This document shows positions 46,478-56,862 of a stretch of 64,000 nt of DNA, piece after piece; position 1 is the stretch's first letter, and each line of letters begins with the position of its first letter. The translations under genes and the position numbers were made by a program. The notes beneath the pieces are model-generated. The model was given only the letters and a program-made list of their open reading frames with translations, had not been told where the DNA came from and made no database searches. This DNA is from VAZQ01 sp963821505 (GTDB lineage: Bacteria; Pseudomonadota; Alphaproteobacteria; Rhizobiales; Xanthobacteraceae): NCBI GenBank assembly GCA_963821505.1, contig CAWGEH010000034.1, positions 372,001 through 436,000 of the forward strand, in the 5' to 3' direction.

Positions 46478-47350
46478 ATGAAAACGAACAGCAAGATCTG
46501 GCTCGGTGTCGGTGCCTTCGTCGTGGTCGGCGCCGGAGCCGCGGGCGCGGCGGGGCCGCTGGCGGCCCGCCTGCCGCCGGACCTGCCAGCGGGCGCGCCG
46601 GCGCGGGCCGCGATCCCGCACGCGCGCTCCGGCAGCGTCGTCGTCGCCCAACACGACAGCCACAATCAGGATGCCGGGGAGGGGGGCGAAACGAAGGACC
46701 TCGCCAACCTGCCGCCCGAGCTCGCCTTCGCCACCCGCATCGCATTGCTGCGCGGCCATCTCCTGGTCGGCGACGAGCTGGTCAAGCAGCAGCAATGGAA
46801 CGCGGCGCTCCCGCATTTCCTGCATCCGACGGAGGAGATCTACGGCGACATCAAAGATCAACTCGCCGATTACAAGGTGCCGCCGTTCGAGGCGTCGCTC
46901 AAAGCGCTCGCCAACGTCGTCAAGGCCAGGAAAGGCGGCGACGATTACGTCAAGGCGCTCAAATCCGTGAACGATGTGCTTGCCGCCGCCGATGCCGGCA
47001 TGAAGGCGAAGCAGGCCAGCTGGCCGGGCTTCGTTGTCGAGGCGGCGGTCGAGGCGCTCAAGTCCGCGGCCGGCGAATACCAACAGGCCATCGTCGGCGG
47101 CCGGATCGTCAAGCCGGTCGAATATCAGGATGCGCGCGGCTTCGTCTGGCAGGCGGACCGCATGATCGAGAGCGTCGCCGCCGACCTGCAGAAGAATGAT
47201 GCCGCAGCGCTCGCGCAGGTGCGGGCAGGATTGGCCGAGCTGAAGAAGGCGTTTCCGTCACCGATGCCGCCGCGAACGCCGGTCAAGGATTCCGGCGCGG
47301 TGCTCGCCGACGTCTCGCGTATCGAGCTTGCCGCCGGCAAGCTGATGTGA
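46478..47350 (+). CDS. Secreted helical protein upstream of MauG-like gene
   Basis: A 290-residue protein with a signal-like N-terminus (KIWLGVGAFVVVGAGAAGAAG) and a mature part that is mostly charged helix: LAFATRIALLRGHLLVGDEL, WNAALPHFLHPTEEIYGDI, YQQAIVGGRIVKPVEYQDAR. The HFLHPTEEIY element and the size recall periplasmic helical domains seen with iron or copper handling, but I cannot name the family. The stop overlaps the GTG start of the MauG-like dihaem gene (GTGA), so the two are probably translated together and work together in the periplasm. Confidence 0.7.
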   Translation: MKTNSKIWLGVGAFVVVGAGAAGAAGPLAARLPPDLPAGAPARAAIPHARSGSVVVAQHDSHNQDAGEGGETKDLANLPPELAFATRIALLRGHLLVGDELVKQQQWNAALPHFLHPTEEIYGDIKDQLADYKVPPFEASLKALANVVKARKGGDDYVKALKSVNDVLAAADAGMKAKQASWPGFVVEAAVEALKSAAGEYQQAIVGGRIVKPVEYQDARGFVWQADRMIESVAADLQKNDAAALAQVRAGLAELKKAFPSPMPPRTPVKDSGAVLADVSRIELAAGKLM

Positions 47351-48705
47351 GGACGACGCGTGTGCCGGTGACGATGCGTCTCATCGCCGCGGTGTTTCTG
47401 GCTGGCGGCGCGATCGGTGCTGCGGCGGCTCTGTGGATGCAGTTGCCGGGCTTGCAAGCGGCCGCGGCAGGCCCGGCGGACGACCTCGCCGCCCTCAAGG
47501 CATCGTTCCGTCGGCCTGCGACAGTGCCGTTTCCGGCCGACAATCCGTTTTCGCAGAAGAAGCGCGAACTCGGCGAGGCGCTGTTCCACGACAAGCGTCT
47601 GTCCATTGACGGCAGCCTGGCCTGCGCGAGCTGTCACCGTCCGGAGAACGGCCTTGCCGACGGCAAAGTCCATGGCCGCGGCGTGCCCGGCCGTCCGCTC
47701 AAGCGGCACACCCCGACCTTGTGGAATCTCGCGTGGTCCTCGCCGGTGTTTTGGGATGGGCGCGCGCGCAACCTCGAGGAGCAGGTCGCCGGTCCGATCG
47801 AGTCGCCCGATGAGATGGCGCAGCCGATGGCCGCTGTCGTTGCGCGGCTTGCCGCCGACCCGGCGACGGTGCGTGCCTTCACCGAAGCCTTTCCCGAAGC
47901 GCCGCGCGTCGACGCCTCCAATCTCGCCAAGGCGATCGCGACCTATGAGCGCACCTTCGTGTCGCCCGACACCCGCTTCGACCGCTGGATCGCCGGCGAC
48001 GAGAACGCGTTGAACAGGAACGAGATGGACGGCTTCAGGCTGTTCACCGGCAAAGCGCAATGCGTGAACTGCCACAGCGGCTTTGCCTTCACCGATTACG
48101 CGTTCCATGACATCGGCCTGCCCGGCGACGACCGCGGGCGCGGTGCCGTGCTGCGGCTCGAGGTGGCGGAGCATGCATTCAAGACGCCGGGACTGCGCGA
48201 AATCGGCCGTTCCGCTCCGTACATGCACGACGGTTCGCTCGCCACGCTCGAAGACGTGGTCCGTCACTACATGAGCGGCGTGGTCGACCGGCCGACTCTC
48301 TCCAAGGATCTCATGCGCGGTCTCGAGCTCTCCGAAGCCGAGCGCGCGGACCTCATCGCGTTCCTGGGCACGCTGACGAGTGACACGACGCCGGCGCCGC
48401 AGGACAAGATCGTGCCGGTCAAAAGCGGCCCGAGCGTGCCGGCCGAGCACGTCAGCACCGTGTCCCAGGACGACAAGGCTTTCCATCCCACCCACATCGC
48501 GCTTCCCCGCGGCAGTCGCCTGTGGATCGTCAACAACGACACCCGCACCCACAATGTCCGGATATTCGATCCTGCGCTCGATTTCGATTCCGGCGCCCAG
48601 GAACCCGGGGAGACCGTCGAGATCGCCTTTCCCGCGGCGGGCTCGTTCCTCGTGTTCTGCGGCATCCATCCGAAGATGGAGCTTTATGTCGATGTTGCAC
48701 CATAA
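47347..48705 (+). CDS. MauG-like dihaem c peroxidase with C-terminal cupredoxin
   Basis: A 452-residue exported protein with an N-terminal membrane/signal segment (about 10-30). Two c-type haem sites are visible: CASCH at 93-97 and CVNCH at 239-243, with the usual dihaem peroxidase elements LSIDGSLACASCHRPENGLA, RHTPTLWNLAW, YERTFVSPDTRFDRW and YMHDGSLATLEDVVRHYMSG. From about residue 350 it has a cupredoxin-like domain with type-1 copper ligands in THNVRIFD and FCGIHPKMELYV (Cys, His, Met). The fusion suggests electron transfer between the copper site and the haems. The GTG at 47347 overlaps the upstream stop; an in-frame GTG at 47362 and an ATG at 47374 are alternatives. Confidence 0.88.
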   Translation: MRTTRVPVTMRLIAAVFLAGGAIGAAAALWMQLPGLQAAAAGPADDLAALKASFRRPATVPFPADNPFSQKKRELGEALFHDKRLSIDGSLACASCHRPENGLADGKVHGRGVPGRPLKRHTPTLWNLAWSSPVFWDGRARNLEEQVAGPIESPDEMAQPMAAVVARLAADPATVRAFTEAFPEAPRVDASNLAKAIATYERTFVSPDTRFDRWIAGDENALNRNEMDGFRLFTGKAQCVNCHSGFAFTDYAFHDIGLPGDDRGRGAVLRLEVAEHAFKTPGLREIGRSAPYMHDGSLATLEDVVRHYMSGVVDRPTLSKDLMRGLELSEAERADLIAFLGTLTSDTTPAPQDKIVPVKSGPSVPAEHVSTVSQDDKAFHPTHIALPRGSRLWIVNNDTRTHNVRIFDPALDFDSGAQEPGETVEIAFPAAGSFLVFCGIHPKMELYVDVAP

Positions 48706-48866
48706 ATGATCAGCATGTCGCGGGCCCGCCCCCTTGCGCGCGCCGCTTCCGGAGGACAATCTAGCCGCGAACGTGCCCGGTGAAGGTGGCGCGAGCTCCG
48801 ATCAATCCGGTCAGTGCCGCATTGCACCAGCGCAGAGGCGCCCGTGAAATAAGGAGGGAGACATCC

Positions 48867-49955
48867 ATGAAACGCCGCGAATTTCTCAAAGTTGCCGCCA
48901 CCGGGATGGCCGCATCGGCCGTGGCGGCGCCTGCCGTTGCACAATCGATGCCGGAGCTCAAATGGCGGCTGACGGCGAGCTGGCCCAAATCGCTCGACAC
49001 GCTCTTCGGTTCTTGCGAAACGTTTTCCAAATACGTTTCCGAAGCGACCGACAACAAGTTTCAGGTCCAGGCATTCGCCGCGGGCGAGATCGTGCCGGCG
49101 TTGCAGGTGCTCGACGCGGTCCAAAACGGCACCGTCGAGGTCGGCCATACCGCCATGTACTACTACGTCGGCAAGGATCCGACCTGGGCGTTGTTCTGCG
49201 CCGTTCCGTTCGGGCTCAACGCCCGCCAGCAGAATGCCTGGTTCTACGACGGCGACGGCACCAAGCTGATGGACGAGTTCGCCAAGAAGTCGAATGTCTA
49301 TCCTCTGCTTGGCGGCAATACCGGCGCCCAGATGGGCGGCTGGTTCCGCAAGGAGATCAAGACCGTCGATGATCTCAAGGGTCTCAAGTTCCGGATCGGC
49401 GGCTGGGCCGGCAAGACGCTGCAGAAGCTCGGTGTGGTGCCCCAGCAGATCGCCGGCGGCGACATCTATCCGGCATTGGAGAAGGGCACGATCGACGCGG
49501 CGGAGTGGGTCGGCCCGTACGATGACGAGAAGCTCGGCTTCTACAAGGTCGCGCCTTACTACTACTACCCCGGTTGGTGGGAAGGCGGCACGACGCAGCA
49601 CTTCCTGATCAACCAGGCGAAATGGAACGAACTGCCGAAAAACTATCAGGCCGTCGTCACGGCGGCCGCTGGTCTCTCCAACGTCGAAGAAACCGGCCGT
49701 TATGACGCTCGCAATCCTGCGGCACTCAAGCGTCTCATTGCGGCCGGCACGCAGCTGCGTCCGTTCCCGCAGCCGATCATGGAAGCGTGCCTGAAGGCGT
49801 CGAACGAGGTAAATGCCGAAACTGCTGCGGCCAACGCCGATTACAAGAAGGTCCTGGAATCGATGCTGCGGTTCCGCAACGACGAGTATCTGTGGTGGCA
49901 GGTCGCGGAGTATACCTACGACGGCTTCATGATCCGTACCCGGACGCGGACGTAA
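48867..49955 (+). CDS. TRAP transporter binding protein (FcbT1-like), copy 1
   Basis: A 362-residue periplasmic solute-binding protein of the DctP family, in the mannitol/chloroaromatic (FcbT1-like) group. The Tat signal is clear: MKRREFLKVAATGMAASAVA, then a cleavage site near AVAQS. The mature part has LTASWPKSLDTLFGSCETF, FAAGEIVPALQVLDAVQNGT, PFGLNARQQNAW, GGNTGAQMGGWFRKEI and VPQQIAGGDIYPALEKGT. AAGGAGGG lies 7-8 bases before the ATG. The Asp/Arg-rich ligand site usually indicates a carboxylated substrate, which cannot be named. A close paralogue follows 384 bp downstream. Confidence 0.93.
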   Translation: MKRREFLKVAATGMAASAVAAPAVAQSMPELKWRLTASWPKSLDTLFGSCETFSKYVSEATDNKFQVQAFAAGEIVPALQVLDAVQNGTVEVGHTAMYYYVGKDPTWALFCAVPFGLNARQQNAWFYDGDGTKLMDEFAKKSNVYPLLGGNTGAQMGGWFRKEIKTVDDLKGLKFRIGGWAGKTLQKLGVVPQQIAGGDIYPALEKGTIDAAEWVGPYDDEKLGFYKVAPYYYYPGWWEGGTTQHFLINQAKWNELPKNYQAVVTAAAGLSNVEETGRYDARNPAALKRLIAAGTQLRPFPQPIMEACLKASNEVNAETAAANADYKKVLESMLRFRNDEYLWWQVAEYTYDGFMIRTRTRT

Positions 49956-50339
49956 ACAAGGCGGGGGGCTTGCGCGCGACCGTTCAACGCGCCGCTCGCT
50001 TGCTCCTCCAACTCCGCGCGGAACGAGCGGGCTGCCCCCGCTCAACGCAGATGGTGCGCAGCCCGGGCGGGCCTGGGTTCCGCGGGGGAAAGGGCACGAA
50101 CGGCAGCTGCCGTGTGCTGGGCGCGCGGATTCGCTCTCTGTCCGCACCGGCGCGTGCCTGCAGCCGCGCTCGCGCTGCGGCCGCGCGTGCTAGCTCTCTT
50201 TGCGGGAGAGCGCTAGGCGGTTGTGACACGAATCGCAATCCGGTGCCCGGCTTTGTCACGGCGGTCATTCTTGCGAGGCTGCGACGCGCCCGACGCCGGG
50301 CTTTGCGTCCACGACCGAAGAGACCGGGGGAGGAACAGA
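49956..50339. other. Intergenic region between the two TRAP binding-protein genes
   Basis: No gene is supported in these 384 bases. The region is GC-rich without a clear terminator or repeat. A GGGGGAGGAAC ribosome binding site for the next gene ends it at about 50335. Confidence 0.4.
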
Positions 50340-51428
50340 ATGAAACGTCGTCAATTCTTGCGGGTGGCGGGGCTGGCTGCGGCGGCGAGCGCGGTCGCCA
50401 AGCCCGCCGTCGCGCAATCGATGCCGGCGCTCAAGTGGCGGCTCACCTCGAGCTTTCCGAAATCGCTCGATACCATCTACGGAGCGGGGGAGGCATTTGC
50501 CAAGGCCGTCGCCGAGGCGAGCGACAACAAGTTTCAGATTCAAGTCTTTGCCGCGGGTGAGATCGTGCCGGGCCTGCAGGCGGCCGACGCCGTGCAGAAC
50601 GGCACCGTCGAGATGTGCCATACCGCCTCCTACTATTATTTCGGCAAGGATCCGACTTTCGCGTTCGGCACCGCGGTGCCGTTCGGTCTCAACAGCCGCA
50701 TGCAAACCGCCTGGATGTATTTCGGCGGCGGTGCGGAGCTGATGAACGAGTTCTACAAAAGGTTCAATATCCACGCGATTCCGGCCGGGAATACCGGCGC
50801 GCAGATGGGTGGCTGGTTCCGCAAGGAGATCAAGGAGCCTGCGGACCTCAACGGGTTGAAGATGCGGATCGGAGGATTTGCCGGCCGCGTGGTCTCCAAG
50901 CTGGGCGTGGTGCCTCAGCAGATCGCCGGCGGCGACATCTATCCGGCGCTGGAGAAGGGCACGCTCGACGCCTGCGAGTGGGTTGGTCCCTACGACGACG
51001 AGAAGCTCGGTTTCCAGAAGGTGGCGCAGTTCTATTACTACCCGGGCTGGTGGGAAGGCGGGCCCATGCTGCACAATTTCATCAACATCGATAAGTGGAA
51101 CGAGCTGCCGCCGGCCTACAAATCGCTGGTGCGGACGGCGTCGGGGATGGCGAACGAGTGGATGCAGGCCAAATATGATGCCGCCAATCCCGCTGCGCTC
51201 AAGCGCCTGGTCGCGGCGGGGGCACTGCTGCGGCCGTTCTCGCAAGCGGTCATGGACGCCTCGTTGCGAGCCGCGCTCGAGCTCTACGCGGAGGTGTCCA
51301 AGACCAACGCTGATTTCAAGAAGGTCTGGGAGGCGATGCTCGCTTTTCGCAACGACGAGTATCTGTGGTGGCAGGTCGCGGAGCTGACCTACGACACCTA
51401 TCTTGTGCGCAATCGCAACCGCACCTAG
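50340..51428 (+). CDS. TRAP transporter binding protein (FcbT1-like), copy 2
   Basis: A 362-residue paralogue of the preceding gene with the same length and the same domain plan. The Tat signal is MKRRQFLRVAGLAAAASAVA. It shares long identical blocks with copy 1, such as NTGAQMGGWFRKEIK, VVPQQIAGGDIYPALEKGT, EWVGPYDDEKLGF and FRNDEYLWWQVAE. Differences cluster in the presumed ligand lobes (TSSFPKSLDTIYGAGEAF, TASYYYFGKDPTFAFGTAV, MYFGGGAELMNEFYKRFN), so the two may bind different ligands for the same permease. Its stop codon lies in the first palindrome of the repeat that separates it from the convergent permease genes. Confidence 0.93.
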   Translation: MKRRQFLRVAGLAAAASAVAKPAVAQSMPALKWRLTSSFPKSLDTIYGAGEAFAKAVAEASDNKFQIQVFAAGEIVPGLQAADAVQNGTVEMCHTASYYYFGKDPTFAFGTAVPFGLNSRMQTAWMYFGGGAELMNEFYKRFNIHAIPAGNTGAQMGGWFRKEIKEPADLNGLKMRIGGFAGRVVSKLGVVPQQIAGGDIYPALEKGTLDACEWVGPYDDEKLGFQKVAQFYYYPGWWEGGPMLHNFINIDKWNELPPAYKSLVRTASGMANEWMQAKYDAANPAALKRLVAAGALLRPFSQAVMDASLRAALELYAEVSKTNADFKKVWEAMLAFRNDEYLWWQVAELTYDTYLVRNRNRT

Positions 51429-51465
51429 AGCGCATCCCGATTGGATCGAATCGTGATGCGCTCTA
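51426..51465. terminator. Long hairpin after TRAP binding-protein gene 2
   Basis: Arms TAGAGCGCATC (51426-51436) and GATGCGCTCTA (51455-51465) are perfectly inverted, and CGATT/AATCG extends the stem inside. The TAG stop of the upstream gene is the first part of the left arm. It sits between convergent genes and may act as a two-way transcription barrier. It lacks a strong T-run. Confidence 0.55.
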
Positions 51466-51479
51466 AATTCTTCGATTTT

Positions 51480-51528
51480 GCGCATGTTCTATTCGGAAAA
51501 CCGGTTCCCACTTTTCCGGAACATGCGC
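51480..51528. repeat. Intergenic palindromic repeat element
   Basis: The outer arms GCGCATGTTC (51480-51489) and GAACATGCGC (51519-51528) and the inner arms CGGAAAA and TTTTCCG form a long imperfect palindrome with the core CCGGTTCCCA. I recognise this type of element (GTGGGAACCGG core flanked by GCATG arms) as dispersed in intergenic regions of Bradyrhizobium-like genomes; the exact family was not checked. A further small stem, CCGAAAGT...ACTTTTCGG, follows at 51541-51562. Confidence 0.65.
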
Positions 51529-51590
51529 TAGCGCAGGATCCCGAAAGTTTCAGACTTTTCGGATAGCTCCTCCGACCGAACGATGTTTCA

Positions 51591-53252
<1,662 letters not shown>

Positions 53253-53282
53253 GGTCGTCGTCCTGGGACCTACGATTCGCGG

Positions 53283-53879
53283 CTATTGGGCATCAGTTTT
53301 GGCCACGGCGAGAATGCGGTCGGCCTCCGCTTCCGCGGCGGAGTGGACTCCGCCGGCGCTGACATAGGGATCGCTGATGAGGCCTCGCATCACCGCGATG
53401 CGCTTGATGAGTTCGGAAATGCCCTGCCAGAAGAGGAGGAAGAATCCGATGAGGATAAGCGACTTCGCCGGCCATTGCGGCAATCCGCCGGCATTCATTG
53501 ATTGTTCGTTGATCTCAAACGACCTGATGAAAAAAGGAACCGATGTGACGATCATGACGATCGTCAGCGGCAACAAGAAGAATAGGTGGCCGAAGACGTC
53601 GATGCCGTCGCGCCACCGCTTGGGCAGCATGGTGTTGACGATGTCGATGCGGATGTGTTCGTTCGAAAGAAGCGTCCATGGCGAACACAGGAGAAAGATC
53701 GCTCCGAACAGAATCCATTGCAGTTCGAGCCAGGCGTTCGACGAGGTGTCGAAGACCTTTCGCACCGTGGCGTTGGTCGCTGAAATGATCACCACGATCA
53801 GGATCAACCAGGACAGGACTTTGCCGATCCGAAGGTTGATCGCGTCGATGCCGCGGCTCAGCTTGAGCAAACCCTCCAC
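53283..53879 (-). CDS. TRAP transporter small permease (FcbT2/DctQ-like)
   Basis: A DctQ-type membrane protein with four helices: about 20-40 (VLSWLILIVVIISATNATVR), ELQWILFGAIFLLCSPWTLL with the conserved Trp and Glu region NEHIRIDI, LFFLLPLTIVMIVTSVPFF and LILIGFFLLFWQGISELIKR. It pairs with the large permease just downstream. The start is uncertain: the frame is open to an ATG at 53948, but a GTG at 53879 gives MEGLLKLSRGIDAINLRIGK, which looks more like a normal DctQ N-terminus. The permease pair is convergent with the two binding-protein genes. Confidence 0.9.
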   Translation of the reverse strand: MEGLLKLSRGIDAINLRIGKVLSWLILIVVIISATNATVRKVFDTSSNAWLELQWILFGAIFLLCSPWTLLSNEHIRIDIVNTMLPKRWRDGIDVFGHLFFLLPLTIVMIVTSVPFFIRSFEINEQSMNAGGLPQWPAKSLILIGFFLLFWQGISELIKRIAVMRGLISDPYVSAGGVHSAAEAEADRILAVAKTDAQ

Positions 53880-54097
53880 GACCGTTCCCCGTGCTGTGGT
53901 TCCAAGATGCCGCTCGGTTGTATCCCGAGCGTTGGCCCGGGCTCTCACCGGGCCGGGGAAGCTTCCTAGACGGCCGTGAGGACGTCAATTGGCAAAACGG
54001 ACGACAGGGGGCGCGCGCAAGGCGACAGGGGAAAGACCGTCGGGAAAACGGAAAAGCGCGGGTCCTGTCCTGCGCCGTCTGTGCGCCGGCGTCCGCC

Positions 54098-55147
54098 TTA
54101 ACCCCCGGTCACGCTCATATGGCGGGACAGCGCCGGTCGCTGATGGCGCCGGTCGATGATGAAATCGTGCCCCTTGGGCTTGCGCGCGATCGCTTCCTCG
54201 ATCGCGGCGTCGAGCAGATCGTTGCCCTCGGACGCGCGCAGGGGGGTGCGCAGATCCGCGGCGTCCTCCTGGCCGAGGCACATGTACAGCGTACCCGTGC
54301 AGGTCACTCGCACCCGATTGCAGGATTTGCAGAAATTGTGGGTCAGCGGCGTGATGAAACCGAGCCGGCCGCCGGTCTCCGCGACATGGACGTAACGCGC
54401 GGGCCCGCCGGTGCGATAGTCGATGTCCGCGAGCGTGAACCGTTCGCCCAGGCGCGCGCGCGCGATCGACAGGGGAAGGTACTGGTCGAGCCGCCGTTCG
54501 CCGACGTCGCCGAGCGGCATCACCTCGATGAGGGTCAGCTCCATGCCGCGGCCGTGCGCCCATTCCAGCAGCGCCGGGAACTCGTCCTCGTTCACGCCCT
54601 TGAGTGCAACGGCATTGATCTTGACCTTGAGCCCGGCCGTCTGCGCGGCGTCGATCCCGGCCAAAACCTTGTCCAGTTCCCCCCAGCGGGTGATGGCGCG
54701 GAACTTGTCGGCGTCGAGGGTATCGAGCGAGACATTGATGCGCCGCACGCCGTGGCCCGCCAGTTCGCTTGCATATTTCGGCAGCTGCGAGCCGTTGGTG
54801 GTCAGCGTGAGCTCCTCGAGCGCGCCGGTCGAGAGATGGCGCGAGAGCGAGGCGAACAGCGTCATGATCCCGCGCCGAACCAGCGGCTCTCCGCCGGTGA
54901 GTCTCAGCTTTCGCACCCCGCGCGCGACGAAGGCGCTGCACAGCCGGTCCAGCTCTTCGAGCGAAAGCAGATCGGCCTTGGGCAGGAACGCCATGTTTTC
55001 CGACATGCAGTAGACGCAGCGGAAATCGCAGCGATCGGTCACCGAGACGCGCAGATAGGTGATTGCCCGGCCGAACGGATCGACCAGGGCAGCGGCTGCC
55101 CGACCTTCTTGGCGTTCCAATGCGAGATCTTGCGCGTCGTACATCAC
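54098..55147 (-). CDS. moaA: GTP 3',8-cyclase, molybdenum cofactor biosynthesis
   Basis: A radical SAM enzyme that carries out the first step of molybdopterin synthesis from GTP. The 349-residue protein has the SAM cluster cysteines in VTDRCDFRCVYCM (40, 44, 47), KLRLTGGEPLVRRG, TTNGSQLPKYASEL, RRINVSLDTLD and the second cluster in NFCKSCNRVRVTCTGTLYMC. It ends VTGG, the Gly-Gly tail important for activity. The length is normal. No other moa gene lies in the window. Two ATG codons (55147, 55144) are possible starts. Confidence 0.96.
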   Translation of the reverse strand: MMYDAQDLALERQEGRAAAALVDPFGRAITYLRVSVTDRCDFRCVYCMSENMAFLPKADLLSLEELDRLCSAFVARGVRKLRLTGGEPLVRRGIMTLFASLSRHLSTGALEELTLTTNGSQLPKYASELAGHGVRRINVSLDTLDADKFRAITRWGELDKVLAGIDAAQTAGLKVKINAVALKGVNEDEFPALLEWAHGRGMELTLIEVMPLGDVGERRLDQYLPLSIARARLGERFTLADIDYRTGGPARYVHVAETGGRLGFITPLTHNFCKSCNRVRVTCTGTLYMCLGQEDAADLRTPLRASEGNDLLDAAIEEAIARKPKGHDFIIDRRHQRPALSRHMSVTGG

Positions 55148-55343
55148 GTCACACGGATCCGACAGCTCCCGTCCCGAGCAGCAAGCCGCGCCTCATGCAG
55201 CCCGTCGGGCGAGGACAAAGGCTATCCCTCCGCCATTCCATATGGGAATTCTGACGGATATCGGCCAGAGCGTCCAGCGCTGCCGCGCATATAATGGCAC
55301 GCCGGACGATTGCCGTCGCCCGCTATTCAGCCGCCGGTCGAAA

Positions 55344-55889
55344 CTATCTCGATGGCCAGGGATAATTGGTTGCCGACGCGGCCGGCTCCGCCGCCTGTGC
55401 GGGCGCGGGCGTAAGCGCAGGCGCAGGCGCCGGGGCTGGCGCCGGCGCGGCCGAGGCCATGGCCGGCGGCGCCGCAGGGGCAGCCGCCGCGACGGGCTTC
55501 TTCTTCCTCACCGGCTTCTTCGGTGGCGCCGCCACAGCCGGGTGCAGTTCCACATAGATCGGGTTGGGTGCGAGCCGCGGCGCGCCCGTTGCGGCCTCCA
55601 GGGCTCCTGGCGCCTGTGCTGGCGCCTCGGGGCGCACCGATACGGTCTGCGGCTGGTATCCATCGAGTGCGAGCGTTACCGCAAGCTCGCCTCCGGGCTG
55701 GACGGCGAGCTGGCAGGGCGTCCGACAGCTCTGCCCCGACGAGGTTTTCGCGTCCGCGCCCGGCGGCTCGGACTCGATGCGCAACGCCTCGGTCTGCGGT
55801 GCCGACTTGAGGAAATCCAGGCTCGGCATTGATGCTGAACATGCGGCAACGGTGAAGCCACATGCCACGACGGCAATGACACGGCTCAT
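55344..55889 (-). CDS. PEGA-domain lipoprotein with Pro/Ala tail
   Basis: A 181-residue lipoprotein. The signal peptide MSRVIAVVACGFTVAACSAS ends in the lipobox VAAC with the acylated Cys17. Residues about 35-90 form a PEGA-like beta domain (LRIESEPPGADAKTSSGQS, CRTPCQLAVQPGGELAVTLA, LDGYQPQTVSV), usually found in envelope proteins that contact glycans or other surface partners. After it come a basic KKPVRKKKPV element and a long Ala/Pro repeat. The ATG at 55889 is chosen for the signal peptide. The function is unknown. Confidence 0.82.
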   Translation of the reverse strand: MSRVIAVVACGFTVAACSASMPSLDFLKSAPQTEALRIESEPPGADAKTSSGQSCRTPCQLAVQPGGELAVTLALDGYQPQTVSVRPEAPAQAPGALEAATGAPRLAPNPIYVELHPAVAAPPKKPVRKKKPVAAAAPAAPPAMASAAPAPAPAPAPALTPAPAQAAEPAASATNYPWPSR

Positions 55890-56038
55890 GATCAGATCCC
55901 CACCACTTGGGCGGCATACGGCCACCCTATCCCCAAACTCCAACCATAGCGGCGCGGCAGACCCCGCGCAACCGCGGGCGCGCTCGGCCATGGTTGCCGC
56001 CCTAAAATGACCCTAAGTGTGGCGTGGGTAAGGTGAAA

Positions 56039-56743
56039 TCATAATGAGCCGCGCTTTGGTCCGGTCGCGCTGCGGGCGCGCAGCAGGTCGAAGACGGCGT
56101 CCGGCAGATCGGGCAGCGTGCTGATGACCCGGTCGGCACCCAGCTCCCCCACGGGCGTTTCGGTATAGCCGTAATCGACCGCGATCACCGGAACGCATGC
56201 TGCCCGCGCGGTCGCGATGTCGTTGAGGGAGTCCCCCACCATCACCGCGTGATCGGGATCTCCGGCGGCGCGTGCGATCGTGCGTCGCAGCAATTCCGGA
56301 TCGGGTTTTTGCAAGCCGAACGTGTCCGCGCCGCAGATGGCGATGAACCGTTTCGACAGGCCGAGCGCGTCGAGGAGCCGCACCGACAACCATTCGAGCT
56401 TGTTGGTACATACCGCAAAGCGGCAGCCGCCGGCTGCCAGCTCGTCGAGCGCCGCTTCGAGGCCGGGGAACGGGCGGGAGTGATCCGAGATATGTGCAGC
56501 ATAGTAGTCGATGAAGTCGCTGACCAGCCGGTCGACGTGGACCGTGTCGAAGGCGCGGCCCTCGGCGGCCAACCCGCGGCCGATCATCGCGCGCGCGCCT
56601 GCGCCGACCATGTTGCGGGCGGCATCGTAGGCAACCGGCGGCAGACCGTTGCGTGCGAAGATGATGTTGAGCGTGGCGACAAGATCGGGCGCGCTATCAA
56701 CCAGCGTGCCATCGAGATCGAAAACGACCGTGGGAGCAACCAT
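56039..56743 (-). CDS. gph: Phosphoglycolate phosphatase
   Basis: A 234-residue HAD-family phosphatase that removes 2-phosphoglycolate formed by Rubisco or DNA repair. It has the motifs TVVFDLDGTLVDSAPDL (catalytic Asp pair), FAVCTNKLEWLSVRLLDALG, LQKPDPELL (Lys of motif III) and MVGDSLNDIATARAA (motif IV). I chose the ATG at 56743, directly before the first motif; the open frame continues to 56782. It is divergent from rpiA, with 119 bp between them, a common pairing in rhizobia. Confidence 0.92.
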   Translation of the reverse strand: MVAPTVVFDLDGTLVDSAPDLVATLNIIFARNGLPPVAYDAARNMVGAGARAMIGRGLAAEGRAFDTVHVDRLVSDFIDYYAAHISDHSRPFPGLEAALDELAAGGCRFAVCTNKLEWLSVRLLDALGLSKRFIAICGADTFGLQKPDPELLRRTIARAAGDPDHAVMVGDSLNDIATARAACVPVIAVDYGYTETPVGELGADRVISTLPDLPDAVFDLLRARSATGPKRGSL

Positions 56744-56862
56744 TGTCCGCGATTCGCTACCGGCTGACGGGCGCCATGGCAAGTGCGCTGACGCTGGTTC
56801 GACGGCAAATGGACTATGCTCTCCCGCCGAACGGCGCTAGATAGAGCCATTATTATTGTTCC

